This document shows positions 36,603 through 47,632 of a DNA stretch of 64,000 nucleotides, piece by piece (positions within the stretch are counted from its first letter, which is position 1; every line of letters starts with the position of its first letter). The notes under the pieces are model-generated. The model made no database searches, was not told the origin of the DNA, and was given only the letters and a program-made list of their open reading frames with translations. Source of the stretch: Sindora glabra (lineage: Eukaryota; Streptophyta; Magnoliopsida; Fabales; Fabaceae); assembly GCA_020226215.1 (NCBI GenBank), contig CM035227.1, forward strand, positions 27,655,866-27,719,865, given 5' to 3'. Position numbers and translations under genes: made by a program.

Positions 36603-39085
36603 CTAATGTCTACGCAAGTGATGTCCAGTCCCACATCCAGGATCGGTAATGTGGCGGCCGTATCTACTAACCCTCTGCGCAGGCTCGGGAGTCACATCCC
36701 CGGTGTCTGTGTCTGCTCTACCTCCAGCTCCTGCTCTGCCTCTACCCCTGGCTCCCGCTCTGCCTCCACCTCTACCTCTATCTACAAGCTCTGAGTCATC
36801 TGTCATCATGCCACCATGCGCTAATCCCTGATCCTGAGTATGCCAATCAAATACAGGACGATATGGCTGCGCTGGACCAGCATCATCAGAAGGAAAGGCA
36901 TAGAATGCAGATGAAACTCCTGGTGCATGTGGAAATGCCTGGAATGAGGATGGAACACCAGGAGGGGGCTGGTACATCTGGGATGACGACGGCCCAAATA
37001 GTACGGCTGGGAACGTGGTGGAGGATGAAGGATCATCAGGTGTAGTAGGGTGCAAATGAGATGGAGCAGTAAGATCAGGCATCATCGTCATGGTCTCCTG
37101 GGCAGTCGAAGGTGGAATCTGCTGCACTGTCGAAGCGGGCGGAACATCAGCCTGCGACGTATGCCGTGGAGCAGTGCGACGTCGTCGGCGAGAGCGAGGC
37201 TGATCATGGTCACCCTCCGGAGGGTCTGGGATGTGATGGGCCTGGGGAGCTGGCTCCGCATGTGAGTCAATAATGACATGATCAACCTGCTGAATCGCAT
37301 GAAGGATGGACTCCGTCGCTGACCTAAGCGCATCGAAGGTGAACATAGCCTGCCCCTCAGGGGTAGTGAAGTCCTTGTAGTGAAGAAACCTCATCTACCT
37401 GTGCAAATTTTTGACATTAAAGTTAGTTATAATACTAATGCATTTAAAGAAAATCAGATACAAAAAACTAGCACGCAAAATTACCACAAGGTCAAGCGCT
37501 CCCCCGACAGGTGTAATACACCGTCTAGGTAACCCTGTCTGTACCTATGTCATGTAATCGGAACGTGGTCCCAGAACTAGGCGTGTCGTCATGGCTCGGC
37601 GGTAACGCACAAGTCTCGCCGAATATCCTAGAGTGCAATATACGGCTGATGGCGGATGATGCCACTCCTCGTCATGCCGACCGGACAAGTGAAGGCAGTG
37701 GACCTCCGCCACCTGCTTCAGTGGCTCTAGAATAGCCTGGCGTAGTCCAAACTGCCGCAAAACCCTATCAGGCTGGTGCCACTCGACAATCTGGAAGTGA
37801 ATGAGCGGCACCACTGCTATCCAGGTGTCGCTCCCGTCAAAGCAGTACTGAGGCAGTGATGCGATGACCTCCTCAGTGTATGGGATCCAGACGATCTGGA
37901 GTTACAAATGTATCACAGTGATTTAAATACGATTGTGGATTGGACAAAGCCTTGAAATTAGTGATTGTAAAAAACCCCTGCGTACCTGGTCAAGTCGAAG
38001 CCGGTCCAGCACGTATCTGTAATGGGGTAGGCTGTGTGCCGGACTATCCTGGAACGTCTTCTGATAGTGCCACCTGCCAGGTTCAATAACAAAGTTAGGC
38101 AACTTCGTAGCAAACTTAATTATAAGTGAAAGTTGAAATATTTTCTAACCTTGCGCGCTAAGGGGCCAATCCCTGCATCCCCCTCTGGTATGTCTAAAAT
38201 AGCTATCGCGGGGGCGATAGTGGGAAATCTATCCCAGGCCCAGAGCTGCAGTAGTAGGCAACAACCTCCTATCTCTCTGTAATCCGGTGCGGTGGCCTTG
38301 CAGAGCTCTCTGTACAGGTATGCCAGGCAAGCAGCCCCCCAACTGTACGTCCTCAGCCTCATGTAAGTGTGCGATCAATGGTAAGTGCATGAGGTGGACG
38401 TATGTGCCGGAATGGTCTGGAAATAACGTCCCACCAATGAGACGTAAAATGTAAGCTCGGGCGAATCTCTGCACTGTCACCTCATCCGCATCATCTGGAA
38501 GATGAGTGAAATGCCTCTCCAACCAACTCATCCTCAGTCGCCCCCCTCGGATGACATTCTCATCCACCGGTAACTGAGAGTCCCAAGTACTCCTCTATCA
38601 GGCCTCCCCACCCCCACACAGTGGGCCCCGTCACTACTCGACCGTCAATGGGTAGGCCGAGCTGAAAAGCAACATCCTGCAGGGTAATAGTCGTCTCTCC
38701 CTGCGGCATGTGAAAGGTGTGCGTCTCCAGCCTCCACCTCTCCACAAGAGCACTGATCAACTGGTGGTCGATCGACACAAACTCACACATCGCCAAGCCG
38801 TAGAAGCCTGCCTCTCGCAGAAAGGGGACAATCAACTCCGGCGGCGGCTGGTGATGGTAGTGATGAGCTCGTCGAATCCTAAGCACACGGTCAGGCTGCA
38901 AAAAGAAAAAACAACACCAACTATAACGTATGACAATTCAGAAACAGTTAATACTCGGATTAATTAAGGTGTAGCTATTTCCATACATGGCCTGCCCAAA
39001 TCGACTGGGATATGTGTGAGGCCTGAGCGGTCAACAGAGAAGGATCGCGTGGTCCAGGATCAACGCGTCGGGATGTGGATGCCAT
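36603..39085 (-). pseudogene. Plant mobile domain (PMD) protein, MAIN/MAIL1-like, recently broken
   Basis: Five exons can be read. Exon 1 (39,085-38,987) has MASTSRRVDPGPRD and ASHISQSIWAGH. Exon 2 (38,895-38,150) has the PMD core: PDRVLRIRRAHHYHH, the block FHMPQGETTITLQDVAFQLG, WLERHF, YSWGAACLAYLYRELC and LLLQLWAWDRFP. Exon 3 (38,073-37,986) has SLPHYRYVLDRLRLDQ; exon 4 (37,895-37,485) has IVEWHQPDRVLRQFG; exon 5 (37,394-36,603) is a Pro/Ser-rich tail with a Gly-Arg-Ala repeat and a CGTGHHLRRH ending. Introns of 91, 76, 90 and 90 bp have GT-AG ends. Damage: frameshifts near 38,568 and 38,363, a one-base misfit at the exon 2/3 join, and a stop at 37,543-37,545 where the family has Trp. PMD proteins are known both as host silencing factors and as transposon passengers; its placement inside the MULE supports the second. 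Confidence 0.88.
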
Positions 39086-39410
39086 CTGCCACGACAGCAT
39101 TGCAATGGAATGAAATTCAAACACACACAAACTTAAAGATGTTGTCCAATTTAAGTACAGCCTTAAGGCATAACTAATATCATAAATAATATCATAAACT
39201 GTCTTAAATTTAAGGTGCAATATATATAAATAATATCATAAAATGTCAGATAATAAAAAATTTCACATTACTAGTAATGGGGTAACCTTTATATACATAA
39301 TGATGTGCAAATTTACAACCGTAAAAAATAAAATACTTGTGGGAAACTGTTACACTTATGATATTGGTTAACATACTTTGAAGCATACATGCGAAAGTAA
39401 ACAGTAAAAA
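39086..39410. other. Spacer between the two MULE genes
   Basis: An AT-rich spacer between the transposase stop and the PMD start. On the minus strand it would hold the 3' UTR of mudrA and the leader and promoter of the PMD gene. A TATATATAA string lies at 39,220-39,228, but the reading is not decisive. No separate gene is seen. Confidence 0.4.
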
Positions 39411-42189
39411 TCAAGGTGTAGAAGGGCCTTCGTCCCCATGAAGCAGTGGGCAACGCCTACGATTATGTCCTTCCATCTTACAATGACTGCATTTTTGCTT
39501 TACACCGCTCTCTTGAGGCCAATCCATCTCATTTCTGATTCAGGTCGACTTTGGTCGTCCCCTTGCACGTAATCTTCCATAATTTGGAACTAGGACAGGG
39601 AATGGTGGTAGGTTATTCCATTGCGACCAATCCCCAATAGGCCACCACTCAGATTTGTAGCAATTGAGCAGCGTGTCAAGCCTGTATACAGCATCGACAT
39701 ATGGTTCCCACGATATGTTGATTGAGGCACAGGCAGCAATAATATGAGCACAGGGATACCTATATGCTTGGAATTGTCCACATTTCACATTGCCCTTTGT
39801 CTAATAACACCTGGACGACCTTTCCACATGACCCCCTGGCCATATCAGGGCCCTCCACCACCTCAAACCTAGTCCCTTCTCTATTGTAAGCACGAATATG
39901 GTAAGAAGAAGCACGTGACTGAATAGTCGTAAGCTCCTGTCTGAATCTGCTGGCGTATCTGTGTCCTTGTTGTAGGTCAACGTGCGCTTCTTTTGCCCTC
40001 TCCACAAAGTACTTGACGCATCTATAGTATGTTTGTTGGACAAGTCCTATGATTGGCAGCTTCCTCAGTCCTTTAAAGAGGCCATTGATGCACTCTACAA
40101 TGTTAGTCATCATATGACCGTATCTTCTGCCTTCGTCATAAGCAAGCATCCACTTCTCGTTCGGAATAGCGGTCAACTTCTTATGGATCTCCTCATTGAC
40201 TTTGCTAAGATTGTCCAATCTCTCCATGGCCTTTCCCCAACTGGGCTTGTACGCTGAATGGAAGGAGACAAATAGGTTAACTAAAATGAACTACCAGGTG
40301 CACAAATTTATAAAAGAAAGGTCCAATAAAGAAATTATGCTATAACACATACCAATCTTAAGGACAGCTTTCCTCACATTGTCATCCTCTGCACTTCTTG
40401 CGAACATTGCTGGCAATGTGTCTGATACAATACCGATGATAAGCATAAGGAGGCTGCCATCCCAGGCCTTCGGTGGCTACAGCATCTTTGATAGCTCGGT
40501 GCCGATCTGATATCAAGCATATTCCTTGCTTGTTCGTGACATTTACCCGCAGTAATGCCAAAAACCAACTCCAGTTTTCATAGTTCTCCCTGTCAACAAT
40601 GGCAAAGGCAAGAGGAACGGGGCATTTGTTACCGTCCTGGGTCGCAGCAATCAGTAGCACGCCCCTGAACTTGCCATACAGGTGTGTGCCATCAACTTGT
40701 ATGAATTGCTTGCAGGAAGGGAATGCGGCAATGCACGGCTTGAAAGCCCAGAAAACTCGGTTGAAAACATGTTTCTGCGAATCGACACGATTATCAACTG
40801 TGACAAATTCTTGGGACTCCAACTTGAACAGCGCCTGGTCACAGTAGCCTAAAATGTCTAACCATTTGGGGAGCACTTCATACGATTTATCCCAATCACC
40901 GTGCACCTTGACAATTGCCTTTTGTTTCGCCTTCCATGCTTTCCTGTATGAAATCTTGTACCCGTACATGCCTTCCACCCTCTCTTGTATAAGCGAGATT
41001 GGAACATCTTGCTTCATTTTAATCATCTCCAGGATCAGGGAACTGATATACTCGGAATCCAGAGACTTGTGATCCTGTGTCAAACTAGCATTAACACATG
41101 TGTGGGGCCCTGAAAATCTAGTTATGGTCCAAGTGTTACAATTCTTCAGTTTCGACGCTCTGAGGTGGAAATTGCATTGGTCCCCAAATTTATTGCACTT
41201 CATGCTTAATCTTCTGTTATCCGACTCCTCTACGTAATAACTGTGGTGCCTTCTGATGTGGTAATGCTTGGTTGCAGCAATTAAAGCCTCATTGCAATCG
41301 AACTCTTGCCTAACCTGCAAGTCATCCATGTCGTAATCATAGGTTAGCTTCATTATTTTCGGAAATTCATTTGGATTCCGTATCGCATCCCAATCAATGT
41401 CAGAGAAGACAGCAGCTTGGGGGACACCATATGATGTTTGTGCAGCATTACCACTCCTCACACACCGCGTTGGTACACTGTCTGCATGTGTAGCCGCACG
41501 TTCTTCGTCATCTGTGTCACTGATCGTCACCGCTACTGCAGGACACCTCATCGTCTTCAAAACCAGACTTCTAGGTGGGCATCCATTAATACGGGATCGA
41601 TAGATTCTTCTTGTACGACCGGCAAGGCACTTGATGAACCTACCAAGGTTTGTGGTGCATTTACCGGGAAAACACCTGCAACAGATGAGTCCAACGCAGG
41701 AGTATGACTATCAGAAATGTGGAACTCAAATCCACCTATGTAAGGAGGCCCATCCCGTACCATCGAACAACCAGTGTTAACATAAACCGCTGGATCCACG
41801 GGTGGTGCAGTTCTTGGAACTCTTACATCAAAACCAAGGTTGCCAGCGCGCAATTCGGATGTGATCACGTCCACGTACAATTCCATGGCTGTCATCGTCG
41901 GATGTTATTCGTAGCTTGCTATCGCGCATGCTAAGTCTTCATCGTCGTCCAATTCGTATGCCATGTACTGAGCCTCTGTTTGATGCTGTGGAAACCTGTA
42001 AACAATCTTCCCCACAGCTTGATCTTCGTGAAGCTTCAGTCGGCCATGAATTCTCTCCCGCAAAACATCCATGCTGCTGCATCCTCTTAATTTCAATGCC
42101 TTTGGGGGAGGTCCATCGTACATTATCCCCTCTGATCCCTCAACAATTGTACCATTTGAATATATAAACGCAATTAAACTTTTCTTCAT
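39411..42189 (-). pseudogene. MuDR-type transposase (mudrA), recently broken
   Basis: Start ATG at 42,189. Domains in order: a PB1-like N-terminal part (to about 41,910); an acidic variable region; a MuDR DNA-binding domain with its C...C...H-x-C zinc ligands (41,330-41,090); the MULE transposase domain with QVDGTHLYG (Asp codon 40,693-40,691), ENWSWFL and SDRHRAIKDAV (Asp codon 40,507-40,505), ending HRYCIRHIASN; a SWIM zinc finger (YRYPCAH, about 39,755); and a C-terminal CCHC knuckle (39,491-39,450). One 99-bp GT-AG intron is seen (40,352-40,254). Damage: an in-frame TAA at 41,907-41,905, a frameshift near 41,560, a one-base shift near 40,384, another inside the SWIM finger near 39,785, and a TGA at 39,542-39,540 that is probably a deaminated CGA. 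So few lesions in a long gene indicate a young copy. Confidence 0.92.
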
Positions 42190-42203
42190 CTTCTTACTTT
42201 TAG

Positions 42204-44724
42204 CTGCACAATACTCGCTGCACCCCCACATGGAGAAGTAGTCTCATATACAAATTATGTTCTCATAAATGAGTATACTAGTATTTAATACTATAATTAA
42301 AAATGAACGCTGATGTATTACTACTTTGCAAGGTATTCTGTTAATTCTACTGAAATAATAGGATTATTTTCTTCGACCAATCTAAAGTTATTTCTTTTCC
42401 AAAATTAATATAAAATTTGACTATATAATTTTACCTATGGTGTTGTTTATCTCTTTCAACTATAGTATTTTTCTTAGTGATTTTGTACAAATTATACTAA
42501 TTAAATTAGTTAGCCAATCAAATACACTATCTTTCTTATTTTTATGACTTTTTTCCTCCGTTCACACCTACTACCAAATAGCAACTAAAAGTATGTACAC
42601 ATTATTATTGTCAATACCTCCATATATATCTTAATTCTTCCTAAATAAACCAAGGATACCTATATTTTTTTCAGGTACGTTAACTACTCTTCCATTTACA
42701 ATATCTACTATTTAAATGCAAAAAAGTCCAAATTTGTAATAACAGTATCCTACTTTTTCAAGGCTTTTGGTTACATTCACATTTCCCAGGATCCTTTTTA
42801 GTACCTCTCTTATGATACATTAAGATCTCACATGATCCAGTTCTCTAAATATGGCTTTCACCTAGGTCGTTACACCTATATTAGGACATCCTTTTTTATC
42901 TCGTTTGTTATTATTTTAATAGCACAACCTATCACATTACATATAAAGTCATACGACATTTTCATAAATTATAACTTCACATCTTAAATCATAATTTCAC
43001 TTCACACATCATAACAATCAATATAAAATAAATAATTCTATATTATTAATATCATAATATTCTAAATAAATTTCTCTACCGATATAAAAAATATTTTCAC
43101 TATGACTTTATACAAATTATAGTATAAGCATAAAATTGCTAAAAATACTAACCGGTAAGTATTTGGAGAAGCAAACAATAAAAAGCCTCTGCATGAAAGA
43201 AAAATTTGTTAGATAATTTAATAATTTCAATCTTTAAGTAAAAGTTGTTAGATGTTATTGTATCAATTGTAAAATTATGCAACAATCACACTAAATTAAA
43301 TTTATTTTGTAAGATAATATATTAAATGAATAAAAAAAACAATATATATAAAATTTTATTCATGTATATTCAATTTAAAATATATTGTTCGAATTTTTAT
43401 ATCAAGAAAATATTAATGAATTTTAAAAAATAATTAATTTTTATTCCTAAATCATCTCATTAAAACTAAAATATATAGTTAGTTATTTCAATCAGCATTT
43501 TTCATAACATGAATTTTTCAAAAAGAACATATTTGATCATTAAAAAATAACTTGACGCATAAAAAAATTATATTATATCAAATTAATATTATTCAATATA
43601 TTCTATTTCAACTTTTAATACAATGATTGAAGAAATAAAAAGAAAATCATCTGCAAGGTACATGAAATGAGAAACAAATTATTTACGAACTGTAAACCCT
43701 CCAAGACCTTTCAGTTGATGTATTTTAAATTTAAAATATACTATTTAAAAAATATCATTAACAAAAACTTAAAATATTGTCATAAATTATAAAATATAAT
43801 TACTGATTGTAAAAAAAATATTGTCAATAACTTGTTAGTTTTCTAACAAATATAATATGTTAAAGTTTTAATTTTTTCTAAATCCTAGATCATCACTTCA
43901 CATTATAAGCCATAATAATCAAAATAAATTAAAAATTTTAATAAAAATATAAAAAATCTACAAACACTAACCAATAAAAATCACAAACTATCACAGATCA
44001 CATATATTTATAAATTTTTTTTCTAAATCCTAGATCATCATTTTCCATCATAAATAATAATAATCAACATGAAATATAAATTACAATATCCATACAGAAA
44101 TTATAAATATACTATCCAGTGAAAAACATAAACTATCACATATCATATAAATTTGTATAAATCTTTTCTAAATCCTAGATCACCACTTCACAATTTAAAT
44201 CATAATATTAACATAAAATAAATATTATAATATAAATATAAAAAATATCAAAATTTAAGCAAATAAAATTTATAAATTATAACAGAAATTATCACAGATC
44301 ACATATATTTATATGAAAATAACAAATTATCACAGATCACATATATTTATATGATTTTTTCCTAAATCATAAATCATCATTTCTCATCGTAAATCATAAT
44401 AATCAACATGAAATATAAATTATAATATACATACAGAAATTATATAAAAATACTAATCAGTAAAAAATATAAACTATCACATATCATATAAATTTGTATA
44501 AATCTTTTCTAAATCCAAGATCATCATTTCATATCATAAATCATAATATTAACATAAAATAAATATTATAATATAAATAGAAAAAATATTAAAACTTAAA
44601 TAAATAAAATTTATAAATTCTAACAGAAATTTTTCTAACTCTTTAATCATCACTTCATATCATAAATCATAATTATTAATTTAAAAAAATATAACATAAT
44701 AATAAAAATTACAAATATACTAAC
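42204..44724 (-). other. Probable long 5'-UTR intron of the MULE transcript
   Basis: On the minus strand a donor TTTG|GTTAGT (GT at 44,724-44,723) follows a leader-like exon, and an acceptor ATTGTGCAG (AG at 42,205-42,204) stands 14 bases before the transposase ATG. Between them lies about 2.5 kb of very AT-rich DNA without coding frames, including the tandem array at 43,877-44,700. The join is inferred and other splice choices exist. Confidence 0.4.
43877..44700. repeat. Imperfect tandem array inside the MULE, about six units of 125-195 bp
   Basis: Units starting TTCTAAATCCTAGATCATCA (or close variants) recur at about 43,877, 44,031, 44,166, 44,360, 44,507 and 44,633. Each continues with CATAATAATCAACATRAAAT, a TATAAATTATAATATA block and AACTATCACATATCATATAA. 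The spacings (154, 135, 194, 147 and 126) vary through indels. It lies in the inferred 5' intron of the MULE. Confidence 0.75.
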
Positions 44725-44729
44725 CAAAC

Positions 44730-44951
44730 AAGAGTTGACTGGGATCAGATTTGCTCCAACGTAAAAAATGCTTCCGAATGCAATGTACAAAAATAAGAAC
44801 GGATGATGATTGATGAACGAACTGTGGCTACAAGTTTTGCGAATAAAAAAGAGAAGCAGAACTGGGAAATGGCTTCTGAGTGAGAGGGTTTGAGAGAGGA
44901 GACGGCTGCGAGTGAGGGTTTGAGGGAGGGGGACGGGTATAAATAGGGGGG
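44730..44951 (-). promoter_or_regulatory. MULE core promoter and 5' leader
   Basis: Read on the minus strand, CTATTTATACCC (44,946-44,935) is a TATA box directly inside the GGCGCC array. It is followed by a pyrimidine-rich leader of about 200 bases (CCCTCCCTCAAACCCTCACTC and similar) typical of plant 5' UTRs, ending at the donor near 44,724. A long minus-strand frame crosses here (44,991-44,650), but it begins upstream of the TATA box and is therefore unlikely to be translated. Confidence 0.6.
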
Positions 44952-44952
44952 A

Positions 44953-45169
44953 GGCGCCTGATGAAATGGCGCCTCCCAGTTTAAGATTCAAATTTTGAAT
45001 TTAAATTTGAAAATGGGCGCCTTTTGGTATGGCGCCTTCCATACGGAGGGCGCCAGTCAAAATGGCGCCTCCCGCATGGAGGGCGCCACTTGAAACGGCG
45101 CCTCCAAGGGGGAGGGCGCCAGTTTGAATGGCGCCTCCAACTCCCAGGGGCGCCACCTTAAATGGCGCC
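44953..45169. repeat. 33-bp tandem array of GGCGCC hairpins (MULE right subterminal region)
   Basis: Twelve GGCGCC sites start at 44,953, 44,968, 45,016, 45,031, 45,049, 45,064, 45,082, 45,097, 45,115, 45,130, 45,149 and 45,164. Spacing alternates 15 and 18 (once 19, once 48), so each 21-base GGCGCC-N9-GGCGCC palindrome recurs at a 33-bp period. The inner 9-mers share the form A-N-T-T-N-A-A-A-T (AGTTTGAAT, ACCTTAAAT, AGTCAAAAT). The array is CpG-dense inside AT-rich DNA. It is a candidate transposase-binding, structural or methylation-target region. Confidence 0.93.
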
Positions 45170-45251
45170 TTGCGTATTTTGGTAAAATATTTCCAAACTG
45201 CCGTAAAACGGTAAATTGTTTACGAAATTTACGTAATTCGGTATTTAAGCC
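45170..45251. repeat. MULE right terminal inverted repeat
   Basis: Its reverse complement begins GGGCTTAAATACCGAATTAC and carries ACAATTTACCGTTTTACGG and AATATTTTACCAAAATACGC, paralleling the left terminus. It is followed directly by the target duplication CTTCTAATT. Confidence 0.88.
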
Positions 45252-45260
45252 CTTCTAATT

Positions 45261-47522
45261 CTCATATTTCAAAAAATATACAAGACATAATCAAATACAA
45301 AGCAAATATCCAAAGCCTATAAATAATAAAAAATAAAAAACAAATTTCAAACCCTTAAACTAGATTAGCCTACCTGAGATCTATTATACCTATTAACATT
45401 AGTTAAAATTAGTTATATATTTTGAAATGGATGTGATGATCTTCAAAATTTGAACCTAATTATTTCAATTTGTTAAAAAACTTGTGACGAATCCAATATA
45501 ATCCAACCATGCATAACTCTAGTAACAAGTTTGGTCTTGATATATAAAAATGATTATAGTCTATTCAAAATTGCTATTTTGAATTTGTTAAAATCAAAAC
45601 TCATTAAGAATATGATAAAACTCAATTAAAAATTCAAGATTATAGCTGTTGAATAAACTAGGCAAGGCTAGCCCACTTATTTCACAAGCCTTCAATATGG
45701 AAATCCTAGTTCGATCTTCACAAGTCGATGAGTAAATAGGCCTATTTGTGGGCCATTTTTAAAAAAATTTTAATTTTAAATAATAAATTTTTTTAAAATA
45801 TTTCAAAGCACTAAATATTTATTCATAAATGAATTATAATAAATTTAAATCTACATATACCCTTAAAAATACTATATATTAAATATAAGTTATAAAATAT
45901 ATACAAAATAAAAATATTATTTATAAATAATATATAACACAATCCTAAATAATTAAAAATAAAAAAGAAGGATGTAATTTTGTGCGAATTAAAAATTCAA
46001 GCCTACATAAATTTAAGAAATTAAAAATAAAAAAATTATGTGGACCAACTTGTGAATTTCAACCCATTTTAACAATTTTATCCAAAATAGACTTATTTAG
46101 GCCTATTAATAAAAATATAATTTTAAATTTTTTTAATAAAAATAAAAAGTTTTTTATCTTATCGATAGTAATTGCATTTGTCAATTATGAATCATATCCA
46201 TATTCTCATTCATATATATTCTTATTTTGACTTATTCATACTATTCATGTTAATTTTAGGGTAAATGTGAATTGTATCATTATTTATTTTATCAAACAAA
46301 GGTCACATTAAGTCAATTCATAGATAATTATTTACCTAATTATTTTTTTATAAGATGCTATTTCATTATACAAATTAATATAATATAATAAAAATATTAT
46401 TTCAAAATATTTTTATAATTGAATGTAAATTTAAATATTTTTAAAATTATTTATGTTAAATAAATTATCATAACATTCTTCTATATGTGATAATATTGGT
46501 TCTCATATAATAATATGATAATTATAGAATATTTTATTCAAATAAGCCTAATATGATAACCTCTTGAATATTTATAAGAGATAGATCCAATTGTTGTACA
46601 AATGAATATTATAAAATAAAAAATATTATCTAAAATATTTTTAATTTAATTTAAAATTTAATAAGTCTAATGTGATATTTAAAAAGGATCCAAAACTTAT
46701 TGAATATTTAATATTTAAATTCAAACGTAAGTAATTAAATAATGGGTTTAATTTGGATAAAATCCATTTGGCAAATATCTATAAGTTTGGGTGAAACCTA
46801 TTAGATATAGATATTTTTGTCATCTCCAATCATAATCTTAAGTTTATGCATTGAGGTGTGACTAAACACACAAGGAATACTAAGCTTTAAATTTCTAGAA
46901 GACTTTGACTTTATGTCAAATTTAAGGCATTAATACTTTAACTAGCACATCTATAATAAGAAAATAATAAAGGTTTTAGTTCTTATAATTTATTAAATTC
47001 GTAATTTCCAAAACTAAAACTATTTAAATTAGGGGAGTGTCACAACCTATGCTTGGGTACATGACAGACGTAGGAGGTTATTATATGCAACTGCTTACTA
47101 ATCTTTCCTACTGCATCTAATTTCATGATTCTTATAAAATTGTGCTTTTCAAGAAAGATATGCAATTTTTTAAAAATTCGTTATGGAGTATGTAAGGAAA
47201 TTTTTGTCCATGACTATTCAAATTATTCCAAAACTTACCTGAATACCAAAATTCTCAAATGGGCTTACTTTTGATCCTTCCAATAGTAGTTGAGTATTTA
47301 AGGGGAAAAGTTCCTAAAGAAAGATGAAAGAAAAAGAAAAGAGAAACTTAGTGAGTATGCAATATTTTAATAAAATATTAAGAGAAATACAAATAAAGTG
47401 ATATGCAAATTACAATTACATGCTTATAAGAAAATTCTAATTTCTACTTAAAGATGATAATTATATTTTCATACCTTTTTCAAGGAAAAGTGAAAAATAT
47501 TTTAAAAAATTTATTTGATTAT

Positions 47523-47525
<3 letters not shown>
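45261..47525. other. Intergenic DNA, AT-rich, no recognisable gene
   Basis: The frame 45,982-46,230 (plus) has no recognised motif. Segments rich in AGGCCTATT and AAGCCTACATAAATTTAAG-like strings (45,700-46,110) resemble the hAT-like nonautonomous element at 50,490, but ends are not clear. At 47,038 the string AGGGGAG is followed by TGTCACAACC, which could be an old Gypsy-type LTR start next to a polypurine tract. No matching end was found. Confidence 0.4.
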
Positions 47526-47618
<93 letters not shown>

Positions 47619-47632
47619 TAGATAGATAGATA
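47526..47632. repeat. Compound microsatellite (TA)n(GA)n(GATA)n
   Basis: About 50 bases of TA repeat pass directly into about 35 bases of GA repeat and then about five GATA units. Such compound tracts are usually highly polymorphic. Confidence 0.95.

Larger units (their letters stand above)
34264..45251 (-). mobile_element. Mutator-like element (MULE) carrying mudrA and a PMD gene
   Basis: The element is about 11 kb. The left end reads GGGTAAAATACCAAAAT and the reverse complement of the right end reads GGGCTTAAATACCGAATT. Similarity continues inward for about 90 bases to TTACGCA followed by GGCGCC hairpins on both sides. A perfect 9-bp target duplication, CTTCTAATT, flanks it at 34,255-34,263 and 45,252-45,260, as expected of MULEs. 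Two genes run on the minus strand: a mudrA-type transposase (42,189-39,411), then a plant mobile domain gene (39,085-36,603) 326 bases downstream. A foldback MULE is nested near the left end. Both genes are broken, so this copy needs help to move. The intact target duplication indicates that no large rearrangement has occurred since insertion. Confidence 0.92.

Noticed and set aside
36606..37333. Plus-strand and alternate minus-strand frames over the PMD gene 3' exon
   Set aside because: They arise from the Pro/Ser/Gly-rich last exon of the PMD gene and have no independent motif.
44650..44991. 113-codon minus-strand frame at the MULE right end
   Set aside because: It starts upstream of the TATA box, inside the hairpin array, and is best read as the 5' leader of the MULE transcript.
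44953..45169. Regularly spaced palindromes that superficially recall a CRISPR array
   Set aside because: The repeats are in a plant transposon terminus. The 9-base intervals are conserved rather than unique, and no cas genes exist. It is a MULE subterminal array.
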